Part shown: in pieces, positions 17,899 through 28,177 of the stretch
Layout: each line of letters begins with the position of its first letter
Position numbering within the stretch: the first letter of the stretch is position 1
Assembly (NCBI GenBank): GCA_965212025.1
Contig: OZ243039.1
Span: 1,116,001 to 1,180,000, forward strand
Source: G965212025 sp965212025
GTDB taxonomy: Bacteria > Pseudomonadota > Gammaproteobacteria > Poriferisulfidales > Oxydemutatoraceae
Reading direction: 5' to 3'
Length of the DNA stretch: 64,000 bases
Position numbers and translations under genes: made by a program
The notes under the pieces: generated by a model
What the model saw: the letters and a program-made list of their open reading frames with translations, nothing else
What the model was told of the DNA's origin: nothing
The model's database searches: none

Positions 17899-20274
17899 GT
17901 GAAGATCTGGCTCGTTCTGCGTGCTTTGCTTGTAACCGCCTTCGTGGCTACCGCTGTGGCTTTGTGCGTCGTGTACTCAGTATTCCTCTATGTGCGGCAA
18001 GATCTTCCGGGCACCACCGAAATTCGTAATATCAGGTTGCAGACCCCACTCAAGGTCTTTAGTGGTGATGGCACCTTGATTGCGGTTTTTGGCGATATGA
18101 AGCGAACCCCATTGGGTCTTGAGGACATCCCGCAACAGATGGTCGATGCGTTTATATCTGCCGAAGATGACGATTTTTTTTACCACCACGGAGTAGATTT
18201 CTTCGGTCTGGCTCGGGCAGCCTGGTTTCTGTTTTGGAGTGGTGAGAAGCGGCAGGGTGGCAGCACGATCACCATGCAGTTCGCGAGAAATTTCTTTCTT
18301 AGCACTGAGCGGACGTATGAAAGAAAAATCAAAGAGATTTTTCTTGCGATATTGATCGAAAGGCTGTTTGACAAGGAAAGAATACTTTCCCTGTATTTGA
18401 ACAAAATCTTTCTTGGGCACCGTGCTTACGGGGTTGGTGCCGCTTCTGCAACCTACTACGGAGTCCCTCCTGTCGAGCTGACTCTGGCACAAGTTGCGAT
18501 GATTGCCGGGTTGCCGAAAGCCCCGAGTATCTATAACCCGCTGACTTCTCCTGAACGTTCGTTGCAGCGGCGTAATTACGTGTTGAGGCGTATGCTGGAG
18601 CTTGAAAAAATTAGCGAGGATGAGTATCAGGAAGCGGTTAACAGCCCTGTCACGGCAAAGAAATACGCCACCCCCGTAGAGCTGAGTGTGCCATTCGTCG
18701 CTGAATCCATTCGCAAAGAAATGTTGTCTCGTTACGGGCGAGAGATATACACCGATGGCTATGAAGCACACGCCACGATACGGGATGATTTGCAAGTTCA
18801 GGCGGAACTCAGTTTAAGGAAGGCGTTGTTGCAATACGACATCCGCCATGGTTACCGGGGGGCGGAAAGCAGCGTCCCGGGTTGGCAATCGAAGAAAAAC
18901 GATCCGCAGGATCTGCTGAAAGAAAGCAGGGCGATTGGTGGTCTTTTGCCGGCGATTGTTGTCAAGACCAGAAAAAGCACGGCTGATGTTGTCTTGGGTG
19001 ATGGCAGGATGGTTTCATTGGGAAAAAAAGCCTGGGAGTGGGCGAGGCCACAAAAAGGCACTGGAGTTGGCAAAGCGCCCAGGCGCGCTGCGGATGTGAT
19101 GACGGCGGGTGACTTGGTGCGTGTTATGCAGTCTGAATCGGGCTGGGTGCTGCGGCAGGTGCCCGAGGTAGCAGGCGCTTTAATTTCAGTGAAGGCGGAT
19201 GATGGCGCAATTTTGGCTATGGTGGGAGGCTTTGATTTCTGGGAAAGTGAATTCAATCACGCCCTTCAGGCGCACCGCCAACCTGGTTCCGGGTTCAAGC
19301 CCATTATTTATTCGGCTATTTTGAGAAAAGGCTATACCCCGGCAACAATCGTGAAAGATTTGCCGATTGTTTATGGCGGCAAGGATTTGGAGCCGGACTG
19401 GAGGCCAGGTAACTACACCCGAAAATTTTCCGGACAGATTCGTTTGCGCAGGGCGCTAAGCCAGTCTCGCAACCTGGTGTCCGTTCGCTTGGGCATGAAA
19501 CTGGGTGTAACCGAAATCCTGGACTCTGCCAGTAAATTTGGGTTTTCGGTAGGCACATATCGCAAAGACATGACCATTGCTTTGGGCTCCGGTGAAGTAC
19601 TGCTTTCAGAAATGGCCGCTGCTTATGCGGTTTTTGCCAATGGTGGCAGCCGAGTGTTTGCGCACTTGGTCAAAACTGTCACTGCTTCTGGCAAGGTCGT
19701 CTACTCCGCCTCTACTCCTGGCTTATACCTTGCTGATTGCGCAAGTCCTTCTACTGAAGTCGGCGTTACACGAACTGCGCAGTATGCACCACGAGTTCTT
19801 GATCCGGCCGTGGCGTATCAAATGACGACCATGTTGCATTCGGTGATTACGAGTGGAACCGGTAGGAGGGCTCGTGAATTGCGCAGAGGTGATATTGCCG
19901 GAAAAACCGGAACCACCAATGATTTTCGTGATGCTTGGTTTACTGGTTTTAATCGCGACCTTGTGACCTCGGTCTGGGTGGGGTTTGATGATTACAGAAC
20001 TTTGGGGAATAGAGAGTCGGGGGCGCGTGCGGCACTTCCGATGTGGATTGACTACATGCGCCACGCATTGGCAGCATATCCTGAGCGGCAGTTTTGCAAG
20101 CCAGAAGATATCGTGACCTTGAGAGTCAATGAGCAAGATGGCTTGTTGAGTGACATTGAAGACCCCGACTCGATGTTGGAAAATTTCCGCAGAGAGTTCG
20201 CCCCCCGTGAATTTTCAAAAAAGTCAGGGGTTAAGACAAAAGATTCGTCTCCAGAGAACGGTCAGCTGTTTTAA
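17899..20274 (+). CDS. mrcA: Penicillin-binding protein 1A
   Basis: Bifunctional peptidoglycan synthase, 791 residues from the GTG at 17899 (preceded by GAGAGA). There is one N-terminal membrane span, then the GT51 glycosyltransferase motifs EDDDFFYHHGVDFFG, GGSTITMQFARN and RILSLYLNKIFLGHRAYG. The transpeptidase has SGFK (SxxK, in RQPGSGFKPIIYSA), SRN and GKTGTTND. A frame extending upstream to 17794 would place non-hydrophobic residues before the anchor and is rejected. It is divergent from aroK. pilM, a frequent neighbour of mrcA in this class, is absent. Confidence 0.95.
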   Translation: MKIWLVLRALLVTAFVATAVALCVVYSVFLYVRQDLPGTTEIRNIRLQTPLKVFSGDGTLIAVFGDMKRTPLGLEDIPQQMVDAFISAEDDDFFYHHGVDFFGLARAAWFLFWSGEKRQGGSTITMQFARNFFLSTERTYERKIKEIFLAILIERLFDKERILSLYLNKIFLGHRAYGVGAASATYYGVPPVELTLAQVAMIAGLPKAPSIYNPLTSPERSLQRRNYVLRRMLELEKISEDEYQEAVNSPVTAKKYATPVELSVPFVAESIRKEMLSRYGREIYTDGYEAHATIRDDLQVQAELSLRKALLQYDIRHGYRGAESSVPGWQSKKNDPQDLLKESRAIGGLLPAIVVKTRKSTADVVLGDGRMVSLGKKAWEWARPQKGTGVGKAPRRAADVMTAGDLVRVMQSESGWVLRQVPEVAGALISVKADDGAILAMVGGFDFWESEFNHALQAHRQPGSGFKPIIYSAILRKGYTPATIVKDLPIVYGGKDLEPDWRPGNYTRKFSGQIRLRRALSQSRNLVSVRLGMKLGVTEILDSASKFGFSVGTYRKDMTIALGSGEVLLSEMAAAYAVFANGGSRVFAHLVKTVTASGKVVYSASTPGLYLADCASPSTEVGVTRTAQYAPRVLDPAVAYQMTTMLHSVITSGTGRRARELRRGDIAGKTGTTNDFRDAWFTGFNRDLVTSVWVGFDDYRTLGNRESGARAALPMWIDYMRHALAAYPERQFCKPEDIVTLRVNEQDGLLSDIEDPDSMLENFRREFAPREFSKKSGVKTKDSSPENGQLF

Positions 20275-20430
20275 TTTGCAGGGGCTTTGTGGTCTCTTTC
20301 CCTTTTTCGGTATTTGGCAGGAGGCAGGAGAATAGAGCCGGGAACGCGGTTGCTTCTGAAGCGCAGTTGTTGGGTGCTGGTATGGCTTCGTGTCTTAGCT
20401 TGGTAAAACCAAAAGAGCAGGGGAAAAATC

Positions 20431-21246
20431 ATGTCTGAGTATGTGGATATTTGTTTCAATTTTGGGCATGATTCTTTTCGCCGTGACCGAGAATTGGTGC
20501 TTGAAAGGGCGTGTCAGGCTGGCGTACGGAGAATGGTAATGAGTGGGCTGTCCATTGCCGACAGCGAAAAATCATTGAGCTTGGCTGAGCAGTATTCCAC
20601 CAGTGGCTGTGAGCTCTTTTCTGCTGTCGGCGTACATCCTCATGCTGCACAGGACTGGCGTGAGCAGAACCGGGAAAAGCTGCTTGACTTGAGCAAACAT
20701 CCAGCGGCGCTGGCTATTGGTGAAACCGGTTTGGATTACTTCCGGAATTTTTCTCCGCGAAGCGCGCAGCTCAAAGCATTGTCGGCACAGATTCGTATTG
20801 CGCAGGATGTCAACATGCCTTTGTTTTTTCATCAAAGGGACGCACACGATGATTTTATGGCAGTGATCAAAGCGCATGGTCGGTTGCCAAAAGCCGTGGT
20901 GCATTGCTTCAGCTCTGATCGCAGGGCTTTGGAGGCATATCTGGAGCTGGATTTTTATATTGGTATTACTGGTTGGATCTGCGACGACCGTCGTGGATTT
21001 CATTTGCATGAACTTGTCAAAATCATTCCAGCCAACCGTTTGATGATAGAGACAGATGCTCCATATCTGGTGCCGAAAGACCTCAGCTTAAGACACCGCG
21101 GTTCACGCAATGAACCTGCCTATTTGCCGCATATCGCCCAACGTATCGCCAATTGCCTGGAGATGCCTTTGGCTCAGCTGGCTGCGCAAAGTTGCGAAAA
21201 TGCACAGGCGTTTTTTAATTTTCCGGCAGACACACTTTCTTTGTGA
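20431..21246 (+). CDS. tatD: TatD family metal-dependent DNase
   Basis: Amidohydrolase-fold nuclease, 271 residues, closer to TatD than to YcfH. The first metal-ligand motif HxH is missing, as in E. coli TatD (the N-terminus reads VDICFNFGHD), while GETGLDYFRNFSPR, VVHCFSSD, FYIGITGWICDDRRG and IETDAPYLVPKDL are present. A run of AGCAGGGGAAA precedes the ATG. It follows mrcA after 156 bp and faces the BCCT gene tail to tail. Confidence 0.93.
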   Translation: MSEYVDICFNFGHDSFRRDRELVLERACQAGVRRMVMSGLSIADSEKSLSLAEQYSTSGCELFSAVGVHPHAAQDWREQNREKLLDLSKHPAALAIGETGLDYFRNFSPRSAQLKALSAQIRIAQDVNMPLFFHQRDAHDDFMAVIKAHGRLPKAVVHCFSSDRRALEAYLELDFYIGITGWICDDRRGFHLHELVKIIPANRLMIETDAPYLVPKDLSLRHRGSRNEPAYLPHIAQRIANCLEMPLAQLAAQSCENAQAFFNFPADTLSL

Positions 21247-21350
21247 TGTTTGAGTATTGCTTGGGTAGTGTGAGTGCAGGACTCTTGAAGCCCCATAAAG
21301 AAAGGGGTGAGTGCACGAAGCTTTAGAGCGACTGTGCTGTAGATACCAAA

Positions 21351-21370
21351 ACGGGGGCTGATGCCCCCGT
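21351..21370 (-). terminator. Rho-independent terminator of the BCCT gene
   Basis: Perfect 8-bp GC-rich stem (ACGGGGGC with GCCCCCGT) around a 4-base loop, followed on the minus strand by a short T run (TTTT). It sits 35 bp after the BCCT stop and could also block tatD transcripts coming from the other side. Confidence 0.8.
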
Positions 21371-21404
21371 CTCGGTTTACCTGTTTAGGTAGTAGGGGGT
21401 ACGC

Positions 21405-23054
21405 TTAACCGGCTGTCTTAGACGCCTGCGTATCGTACTGCGCACCAAGGTCTTCCTCTTTCAAGGCCTTCACAAAACCCCACATCATCATCAGGATGAT
21501 TATGGAGAAGGGAAGGGCGGTGGCAATGGCTGCGGTTTGCAGCGCTCCTAAACCACCAGCCAGAATCAACACGGCTGCAACCGCCGCCTCAGTCAAACCC
21601 CAGAACACCCGGTGTTTGATGGGGGGCTGTTCGTCTCCGTCAGAAAGGATGGTGGTAATCACCAGCGTCCCAGAGTCGGATGATGTCACAAAGAAGGTGG
21701 CAATCAACGCAGTCGCAACCACTGTGAAAATTGAGCCTACTATTCCGGCATCCATCAGATCGAATGTGGTGTACAACGCTTGTGTCACATCCGCTTTAAC
21801 AGCAGCAACAATTCCTGCCTGACCGGCAGCAGAAACAATTTCACCTGCCTCATTCGTGACGGTATGGAACAACTCTATCCAGAGAGCGGTTCCACCAAAA
21901 GCAGTCAACCAAACCATTCCCAATAAAGTGGGCACCAGTAGCACACCAACGATGAACTCACGGATTGTCCGTCCTTTCGATATGCGGGCAATAAACATGC
22001 TGACAAAAGGAGCCCATGAAATCCACCAAGCCCAGTAGAAAGCAGTCCATCCACCCTGCCAATCCCCATCTTCCGTTGAGTCGTTCCACAGGCTCAATGG
22101 AATGACATTGGCCAAGTAGTCGCCAACGCTTTCCAGGAAAAACCCGAGTAGAAACAACGTGGGTCCAAAAATAATCATGAAGGCAATAACGGACAAAGCC
22201 ATCCACATGTTCAACTCACTGAGAATGCGAATTCCCTTGTCAACGCCGGAAACCACTGACCATATAGCGATCAGCGAAATGACCAATATGAGCACCATAA
22301 TTGCCAGCGTGGCAGGCCCGGTAACCGCACCGTCCGCACCCCTTTCGACAAAGAACTCAATACCCGTTATTTCAAATATGCCTGTCGCTAACTGCTGAAC
22401 CCCAAATCCCAAGGAAGTCGCAACCCCGAAAACTGTGGCAAACACTGCAAGTATGTTGACTGCATTTCCTATGGGACCTTTCACTCTGTCACCAATGATT
22501 GGGTATAAGGCAGAGGAAATGGTAAGCGGGAGATTCTTGCGATACGCGAAATAGCAAAGACATAAAGCCACAATTACGTAAATTGCCCATGGGTGGAGAC
22601 CCCAGTGGAAAAATGTAATTCGCATGGCAGTCGTAGCAGCCTCGCTAGTCAGACCTTCAGCAATGAAAGGATTACTGTCAAAGTGGTAGATGGGTTCGGC
22701 AATGCTCCAGAATACAAGCCCGATGCCCATGCCAGCACCGAAAAGCATTGACAGCCAGGAAAAATTGCTGAACGCCGGCCGGTCTGTGTCCGCCCCTAAT
22801 CGGATACTTCCGTAACGCCCCATAGCTAGCCACATCGTAAAGAAAAGGAAAAAGGCGACTACCGCGATGTAGTACCACTTCAAAGTAGCCTTGATCCAGT
22901 TTGACAAGTCATTAAAGACCACGTTTGCCGTTTCGACATACAGAAAAGTCCAAGTCACGAAGACAACCACCAGCGCTGCCGCAATCATGGTGGTTGCCTT
23001 GTTCATGTCCTTAAACAGTCCTGAAGTAGCCCTATTCGGTTCAATTATTGCCAT
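21405..23054 (-). CDS. BCCT family betaine/choline-type transporter
   Basis: Sodium- or proton-coupled importer of trimethylammonium compounds or DMSP-like solutes. It has 549 residues with about 12 membrane helices. The substrate/ion helix FGAGMGIGLVFWSIAEP and the family signature WTAFYWAWWISWAPFVSMFI are intact, as is ITTILSDGD near the end. The N- and C-terminal tails are short, unlike the long osmosensory tail of BetP, so osmotic gating by the tail is unlikely. AGAGG lies about 9 bases before the ATG. The substrate cannot be settled from sequence. It stands 105 bp after a porin gene on the same strand, suggesting joint uptake across both membranes. Confidence 0.92.
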   Translation of the reverse strand: MAIIEPNRATSGLFKDMNKATTMIAAALVVVFVTWTFLYVETANVVFNDLSNWIKATLKWYYIAVVAFFLFFTMWLAMGRYGSIRLGADTDRPAFSNFSWLSMLFGAGMGIGLVFWSIAEPIYHFDSNPFIAEGLTSEAATTAMRITFFHWGLHPWAIYVIVALCLCYFAYRKNLPLTISSALYPIIGDRVKGPIGNAVNILAVFATVFGVATSLGFGVQQLATGIFEITGIEFFVERGADGAVTGPATLAIMVLILVISLIAIWSVVSGVDKGIRILSELNMWMALSVIAFMIIFGPTLFLLGFFLESVGDYLANVIPLSLWNDSTEDGDWQGGWTAFYWAWWISWAPFVSMFIARISKGRTIREFIVGVLLVPTLLGMVWLTAFGGTALWIELFHTVTNEAGEIVSAAGQAGIVAAVKADVTQALYTTFDLMDAGIVGSIFTVVATALIATFFVTSSDSGTLVITTILSDGDEQPPIKHRVFWGLTEAAVAAVLILAGGLGALQTAAIATALPFSIIILMMMWGFVKALKEEDLGAQYDTQASKTAG

Positions 23055-23158
23055 AGCAAATTACCTCTTGTTGATGACTAAAGATCAGAATGATTGTTGT
23101 ATCCAAAGATAAAATGAGTTGAAGTCCTTATCGAACTCCTTACCGCTACCGGGTCGAG

Positions 23159-24543
23159 TTAGTCCGCTTGACCGGCAGGACCAAGGTCTCCGTGAGCAAA
23201 AACTCCGGCAACATAAAAGCCTGAGTCGTTCCAGTATTCGGCAAGCAAATTCACTTCGGTATCAAAGACATCACCGGCATCATATTCAGATCCAGGTGGA
23301 CCACCTGCGGCGTCCCGCTCGTGGTGGAATCCGAGCAACTGAACCCTGGACAACCAAGAGACTGGTGGGGAGACGGCTAGCTTGACCATTTGCGTTCTCT
23401 GATCCGAATTGTTATGCCACCACTCACCGGCGAACTCTCCCTGGAACCAAGTGCCCCAACTTCTGAGAAAGGTGTAAAACAATGCGTCATGTGCCTCATT
23501 ACTGTCAGGGGTGTTTGGATCGTCTCCACTGGCACGAAAATATCGATACCCAACTTGCGGACTCCAAGGCAACCCCTGAATGTTGTGTTCTACTTCCGCA
23601 TAGTAGGAGTAAGCGTCGCTGTAGCTCACCGTGCCATCTGGGCTGTCGCCAGCATCCAAAATGACTTCCCCGTAGAAAGTTGTATTTGGCAAAGCCGAGA
23701 ATTTCAAACCTTCAAGGCGAAAGTCGTAATAACGCCTGCCTTGTCTAGTGGGGCTATCAGAAGCAGTAACAGCTATGTACATAAGCCCAAGCTTGCCTCC
23801 CGTCAGAAAGCCTAATCCTGCTTCTGGCACCGTGTACTCCAGGTTCACCCCCCATACTTGAGTGTTCAGCCCTTTGTAGATATCAGAGCCCCCTTCCAAC
23901 CAGAAAATGTCAGCACGAACGTCTTCAACCCCAGGAACCTGATTAACGCGAACTATGGCTGATTCGCGAAAAGCCTTGTGTGCGCCGATGAAAAATTCGC
24001 CGGAGTCCCGACCACAAAAAGTATTACCACAGTCCAGAGAGCCATCACCGATCAGTAGTGCATCACCAACTACAAAGTCTTGCGCACCAAAGGAGACGTC
24101 CACCCAGTCATTGCGATAACCCAAATTCGCCCACTCGTTAATAAATTTGTGGTCGCCATCCTCAACGTAGCCGTATGGGGCGGGATCATTGCCAAAAGTC
24201 CACGACGCTGCCGAGACGTAGGATATCCTGCTGTAAATGGTGCCGCCGGCGTCCAGATCGTAAGTCAAATCAATTTGCGGCTCTAAGGCCACCTCGCCCT
24301 CGTTGGAGTCGTTGGTCGACTGGTATCGCTAGAAGAGCCACCACCGTTTGCGGTTATGGCAAAGCCAACCAGCAACGCGCTGACTTTCGCTTTGAAGTTT
24401 CCTGCGGAGTACAACTCATATTCAGAGTAGGCGGCGGGGGAGAAAGCCAAGGCAGTGAAAGCTACGGATAGCGTAGCCCACACCTGTGAGGCTCGTAAAA
24501 AGCTACCCTTACGGCCAGCTCTAAAAGCAGAAATTTCTAACAT
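23159..24543 (-). pseudogene. Alginate-export-type outer-membrane porin, frameshifted
   Basis: Two frames join into one product. The first (24543-24283) has a signal peptide ending near AAYS and the mature start EYELYSAGNFKAKVSALLVG. The second (to 23159) begins DSNEGEVALEPQIDLTYDL and runs through WANLGYRNDWVDVSFGAQDF to a beta-barrel C-terminus. They meet within about 15 bases near 24295, where one extra or two missing bases would restore a single frame of about 460 residues. This matches alginate_exp-type (OprD-sized) porins. GGAG precedes the ATG at good spacing. It is either a true frameshift or an assembly or read error; the rest of the frame is clean, which favours error or a very recent change. 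Confidence 0.8.
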
Positions 24544-25454
24544 CTTATTATCTCCATTACGAGTGGTGGCGGATTCCTGGTCACCGTCCAGACTTAAAAC
24601 GGCGACTGCGTTCCTGCAAGCCTAGGCGCAGACAATATGTGCCCTACAACTGGAAAGGCTCTGAAACCCAGAGCAAAACTTGCTCCGCGGGTCATCCTAG
24701 ACAAAGGAAATAGCAATTGCAAGTACTTTGTTGTAGCGAAGCGCTATTGGTTCAAAAATGGTTTTTGGCTTTCGGTGGTGTGACGAATGTTGCCCCTTGT
24801 GGCCGGTATCCGGATTTTACCCACTCTTGTATGTTTACAGTGCTTGCTCCGGAGCCGCCAAGGGCTGGATGTGTCCGTTTTTTGTTGGAATCTGGTGTTT
24901 GCGTTACATGGAGAGAAGGCATCTTCATTGTGCTTTGACGGACTACGACATTGCCTTGCGTGCAAGGCCGGGCGCCAGGAGTTGTTTTGACCCGTTGGAA
25001 TTGCCAAAGTTGAATGACGCCGTGAAGGGATCGAAAGCTTTATTTTCCTGCAAGGGCGTTATTATGTCCGTTTGAGTGGACACCCAGTGCGAAAGCAGGA
25101 CATTAATGTGGCGAAGCGCAGTCTCAAGCTTCAGGAAGGCCTGCTGTCAGGGACTATGGTCAGTACGCCCTTTGCCATATCCTGGAAGCCTGGATTTCGG
25201 TGAACCGTTTCCGGTCGGGGAAGCGAGAGTTGAAGCTTGGGTGGGGACTCGTGTGCTTCGCGAAGGAGAAGCGCGAAGGAACAGGGGATTTGCGAGATCG
25301 GCTCGTTTTGCGCCTGCTCCCTGTTTTTCAGCTGCCAACCCTGCCTGACAAAAATTGCAGGCAATTCAAACATTATTCGATCTGATGTTTTTGATGGAAA
25401 TACGAAAGCGAGCGCAGCGCTTCTGATGTTGATCGTGTGCGCGTGTTAGCTGCC
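24544..25454. other. Gene-free or decayed region, about 900 bp
   Basis: No frame here has a recognisable product, a good ribosome site and plausible length. A stretch on the plus strand at about 25018-25204 reads like old coding sequence (FIFLQGRYYVRLSGHP, then LLSGTMVSTPFAISWKPGF) but has no start and no family I can name. The regulatory region of the porin gene should lie at the left end and that of trpF at the right end. Confidence 0.5.
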
Positions 25455-26108
25455 GTGGCTTTTTCTCATTTCAGAACGCGTATAAAGATGTGCGGCATCC
25501 GCAATTCTGCGACTGTCCAGCAGTTGGTGCAGTTGGGGGTGGATGCCATCGGTTTGAACTTTGTGGCTTCCAGTCCGCGTTGTATTTCCTTAGAGGACGC
25601 TGTGAAAATGCTCCAGGCGCGCCCGATTTTTCTCAGCGTGGTCGCCTTGTTCATGGATCAAGATGCCAGCTTTGTGCGCCAGGTGGTCACCGCATTGCGT
25701 CCCGACTACTTGCAATTTCATGGTTCCGAGAGCCCCGGTTACTGTACCGGGTTTGGTGTGCCTTACATCAAGGCTGTGCCCATGGCGGATCCGGAGCGCG
25801 CCGGAATTTGTGTGCGTCAACATCATGAACAGGCTTCGGCATTGTTGTACGATTCACACGCACCGGGAACAGCAGGTGGTAGTGGGCTCTCGTTTGTCTG
25901 GCAAAAATTGCCAAAGTGGACAGACTGCCCTGTCATATTGGCAGGAGGGCTGACGGCCACTAACGTTCGAGAAGCCATTTCGCTTACTCGGCCTTATGGG
26001 GTGGATGTGTCCAGTGGAATTGAAAGAATAAAAGGAACCAAGGATTTATCGCTGATGAAAGATTTTGTGGAATCCGTGCGGCGTGCTGACCGGGAAGTGC
26101 TGCGTTGA
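25455..26108 (+). CDS. trpF: Phosphoribosylanthranilate isomerase
   Basis: Third committed step of tryptophan synthesis (PRA to CdRP), a TIM barrel. The N-terminal RTRIKMCGIRN holds the catalytic Cys, and YDSHAPGTAGGSG holds the catalytic Asp. YLQFHG and PVILAGGLTATNV are typical. The start is unclear: there is no ATG before the catalytic strand, so a GTG must be used. 25455 gives a sensible N-terminus; GTGs at 25437 and 25443 are alternatives. It leads a trpF-trpB-trpA run and the trpB ATG begins one base after its stop. Confidence 0.93.
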   Translation: MAFSHFRTRIKMCGIRNSATVQQLVQLGVDAIGLNFVASSPRCISLEDAVKMLQARPIFLSVVALFMDQDASFVRQVVTALRPDYLQFHGSESPGYCTGFGVPYIKAVPMADPERAGICVRQHHEQASALLYDSHAPGTAGGSGLSFVWQKLPKWTDCPVILAGGLTATNVREAISLTRPYGVDVSSGIERIKGTKDLSLMKDFVESVRRADREVLR

Positions 26109-26109
26109 T

Positions 26110-27318
26110 ATGACCCAGGCATGTCGCTTTAGTGGGCAGGACTTACCCGACAGCAAAGGGTATTTTGGTTCATACGGTGGGCGCTTTGTAGCAGAAACCC
26201 TGATTCATCCCCTGCAGGAACTGGAAAAGGCATGGCGGATCTCTCAGAAAGACCAGGGTTTTCAAAAAGAGCTTGACGGACTCCTGTCAAATTATGTTGG
26301 TCGACCCAGCCCTCTGTATTTTGCGAAAAACCTGAGTGCCGAGCTTGGGGGTGCCGCGGTGTATTTGAAACGCGAAGACTTGAATCACACCGGCGCACAC
26401 AAAATCAACAGTGCTTTGGGTCAGGCTTTGCTCGCCAGGCGCATGGGGAAAACGCGTGTCATTGCGGAGACCGGTGCTGGTCAACATGGTGTGGCGACCG
26501 CGACTGTGGCCACCTTGTTCGGGTTGAAATGCACGGTTTTTATGGGTGAAGAAGACATGGTCAGGCAAAAGCCCAATGTGTACCGCATGCGGCTTTTGGG
26601 CGCGAAGGTGGTGGGTGTTGCCGCTGGCTCGCGCACTCTGAAAGACGCCATGAACGAAGCGATGCGTGAATGGGTTGGCAGTGTTGAGGATACTTTTTAC
26701 ATCATCGGCACCGTTGCCGGCCCTCACCCTTACCCGGCCGTCGTGCGTGATTTTCAAGCTGTAATCGGGCGCGAAACTGCTTCACAACTGCGCGCAATCA
26801 CCGGGCAGGATCCTGATGCTCTGGTTGCCTGCATTGGTGGAGGCTCCAATGCCATCGGTCTTTTCGCGCCTTTTATTTCGAAGACAAAGGTCAAGCTGTA
26901 TGGCGTAGAAGCAGCGGGCAAAGGCATTTCCAGTGGTCTCCACGCTGCATCGCTGACCGCAGGGAAACCTGGGGTGTTACACGGCAATCGTACCTATCTT
27001 CTGGCCGACGATGACGGGCAGATTTTAGCTACGCATTCCATCTCGGCTGGCCTGGATTATCCGGGTGTCGGTCCCGAACATGCTTGGCTTAAAGATACCG
27101 GCAGGGCTGAGTACGTGACTGCTACCGATGCTGAGGCCTGGCAAAGCTTCCAGCGACTGTGCCGGTGCGAGGGAATCATCCCGGCACTCGAAAGTAGCCA
27201 TGCGCTGGCTTATGTGGAAAAAATCGCACCGCGCTTCACCGCGCAGCAGAATATTGTTGTTAACCTCTCCGGGCGTGGTGACAAGGATTTGGAAATCGTT
27301 GCAAAACTTGGCAACTGA
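26110..27318 (+). CDS. trpB: Tryptophan synthase beta chain
   Basis: PLP enzyme joining indole and serine. It has 402 residues from the ATG at 26110. YFGSYGGRFVAETL near residue 17, the PLP lysine in HTGAHKINSALGQ, GAGQHGVATATVA and the phosphate-binding GGGSNAIG are intact, as is NLSGRGDKD at the end. An earlier in-frame ATG at 26065 lies inside trpF and is rejected. It overlaps trpA. Confidence 0.97.
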   Translation: MTQACRFSGQDLPDSKGYFGSYGGRFVAETLIHPLQELEKAWRISQKDQGFQKELDGLLSNYVGRPSPLYFAKNLSAELGGAAVYLKREDLNHTGAHKINSALGQALLARRMGKTRVIAETGAGQHGVATATVATLFGLKCTVFMGEEDMVRQKPNVYRMRLLGAKVVGVAAGSRTLKDAMNEAMREWVGSVEDTFYIIGTVAGPHPYPAVVRDFQAVIGRETASQLRAITGQDPDALVACIGGGSNAIGLFAPFISKTKVKLYGVEAAGKGISSGLHAASLTAGKPGVLHGNRTYLLADDDGQILATHSISAGLDYPGVGPEHAWLKDTGRAEYVTATDAEAWQSFQRLCRCEGIIPALESSHALAYVEKIAPRFTAQQNIVVNLSGRGDKDLEIVAKLGN

Positions 27319-28144
27319 AATCCATTCCGGACGCATTAAGGACTGCTTCGACAGCTTGCGGAGCAGTCGGCGCGTAGCTTTGGTGGCGTACATTGTGGCA
27401 GGAGACCCGTCTCCCGAACGCGTGGTGCCACTGATGAAAACTTTGGTGGCAAGCGGCGTCGACATCATTGAATTAGGCGTGCCTTTTTCTGATCCCATGG
27501 CGGATGGGCCAGTCATTCAGAGGGCGTGCGAAAGGGCGCTTTCCCATCAGACGAACTATGCCCAGGTTGTCGGTTTTGTGGCGGAATTCCGCAAATCCGA
27601 TACCCGAACTCCGGTGGTGCTGATGGGTTACCTCAACCCCATTGAAGCAATGGGGTACAAGTCTGCGGTGGGTCTGGCAAAAAGAGCCGGAGTGGATGGC
27701 TTCTTGATCGTCGACATGCCTCCCGAAGAAGGAACTTCCCTGGAGAAGGAAATGGTACGCAACCACCTTGATTTGATTTTTTTGCTTGCACCGACGACTC
27801 CGGAAGCACGAATTCGCACAATCTGCAAAGCTGCGCGCGGTTTTATTTATTATGTTTCTCTCCGAGGAGTCACCGGCGCTGGCAATTTGAGTTGTTCTGA
27901 AGTGGTGCAGCGACTTGCTGAAATCAAGCGCCACACTGACTTGCCCGTTGGAGTTGGATTTGGCATCAAGGACGCGGCTGTGGCTGCCGAAATTGCGGGG
28001 CACTGTGATGCGATTGTTGTGGGCAGCGCCATTGTTCGGTGCATTGAGCGCCACCGTGATGACTGGCCACAATGCCAGGCAGCGATAAGTACACTGCTGC
28101 GACCCATGCGTCAGGCTATGGATGCAGCCACTGGAGCTGCTTGA
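27308..28144 (+). CDS. trpA: Tryptophan synthase alpha chain
   Basis: Cleaves indole-glycerol phosphate and channels indole to TrpB. IIELGVPFSDPMADGPVIQ carries the catalytic Glu and Asp, and YYVSLRGVTGAG and GVGFGIKDA form the phosphate site. No ATG lies near the conserved N-terminus (SGRIKDCFDSLRSSRRVALV). The best start is a TTG at 27308 that overlaps the trpB end by 11 bases, or the TTG at 27299, which suggests translation coupled to trpB. Upstream in-frame codons belong to trpB. Confidence 0.93.
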   Translation: MATEIHSGRIKDCFDSLRSSRRVALVAYIVAGDPSPERVVPLMKTLVASGVDIIELGVPFSDPMADGPVIQRACERALSHQTNYAQVVGFVAEFRKSDTRTPVVLMGYLNPIEAMGYKSAVGLAKRAGVDGFLIVDMPPEEGTSLEKEMVRNHLDLIFLLAPTTPEARIRTICKAARGFIYYVSLRGVTGAGNLSCSEVVQRLAEIKRHTDLPVGVGFGIKDAAVAAEIAGHCDAIVVGSAIVRCIERHRDDWPQCQAAISTLLRPMRQAMDAATGAA

Positions 28145-28177
28145 GTCAGCATCCTTTGAAAACAAGACAGGATCGTT

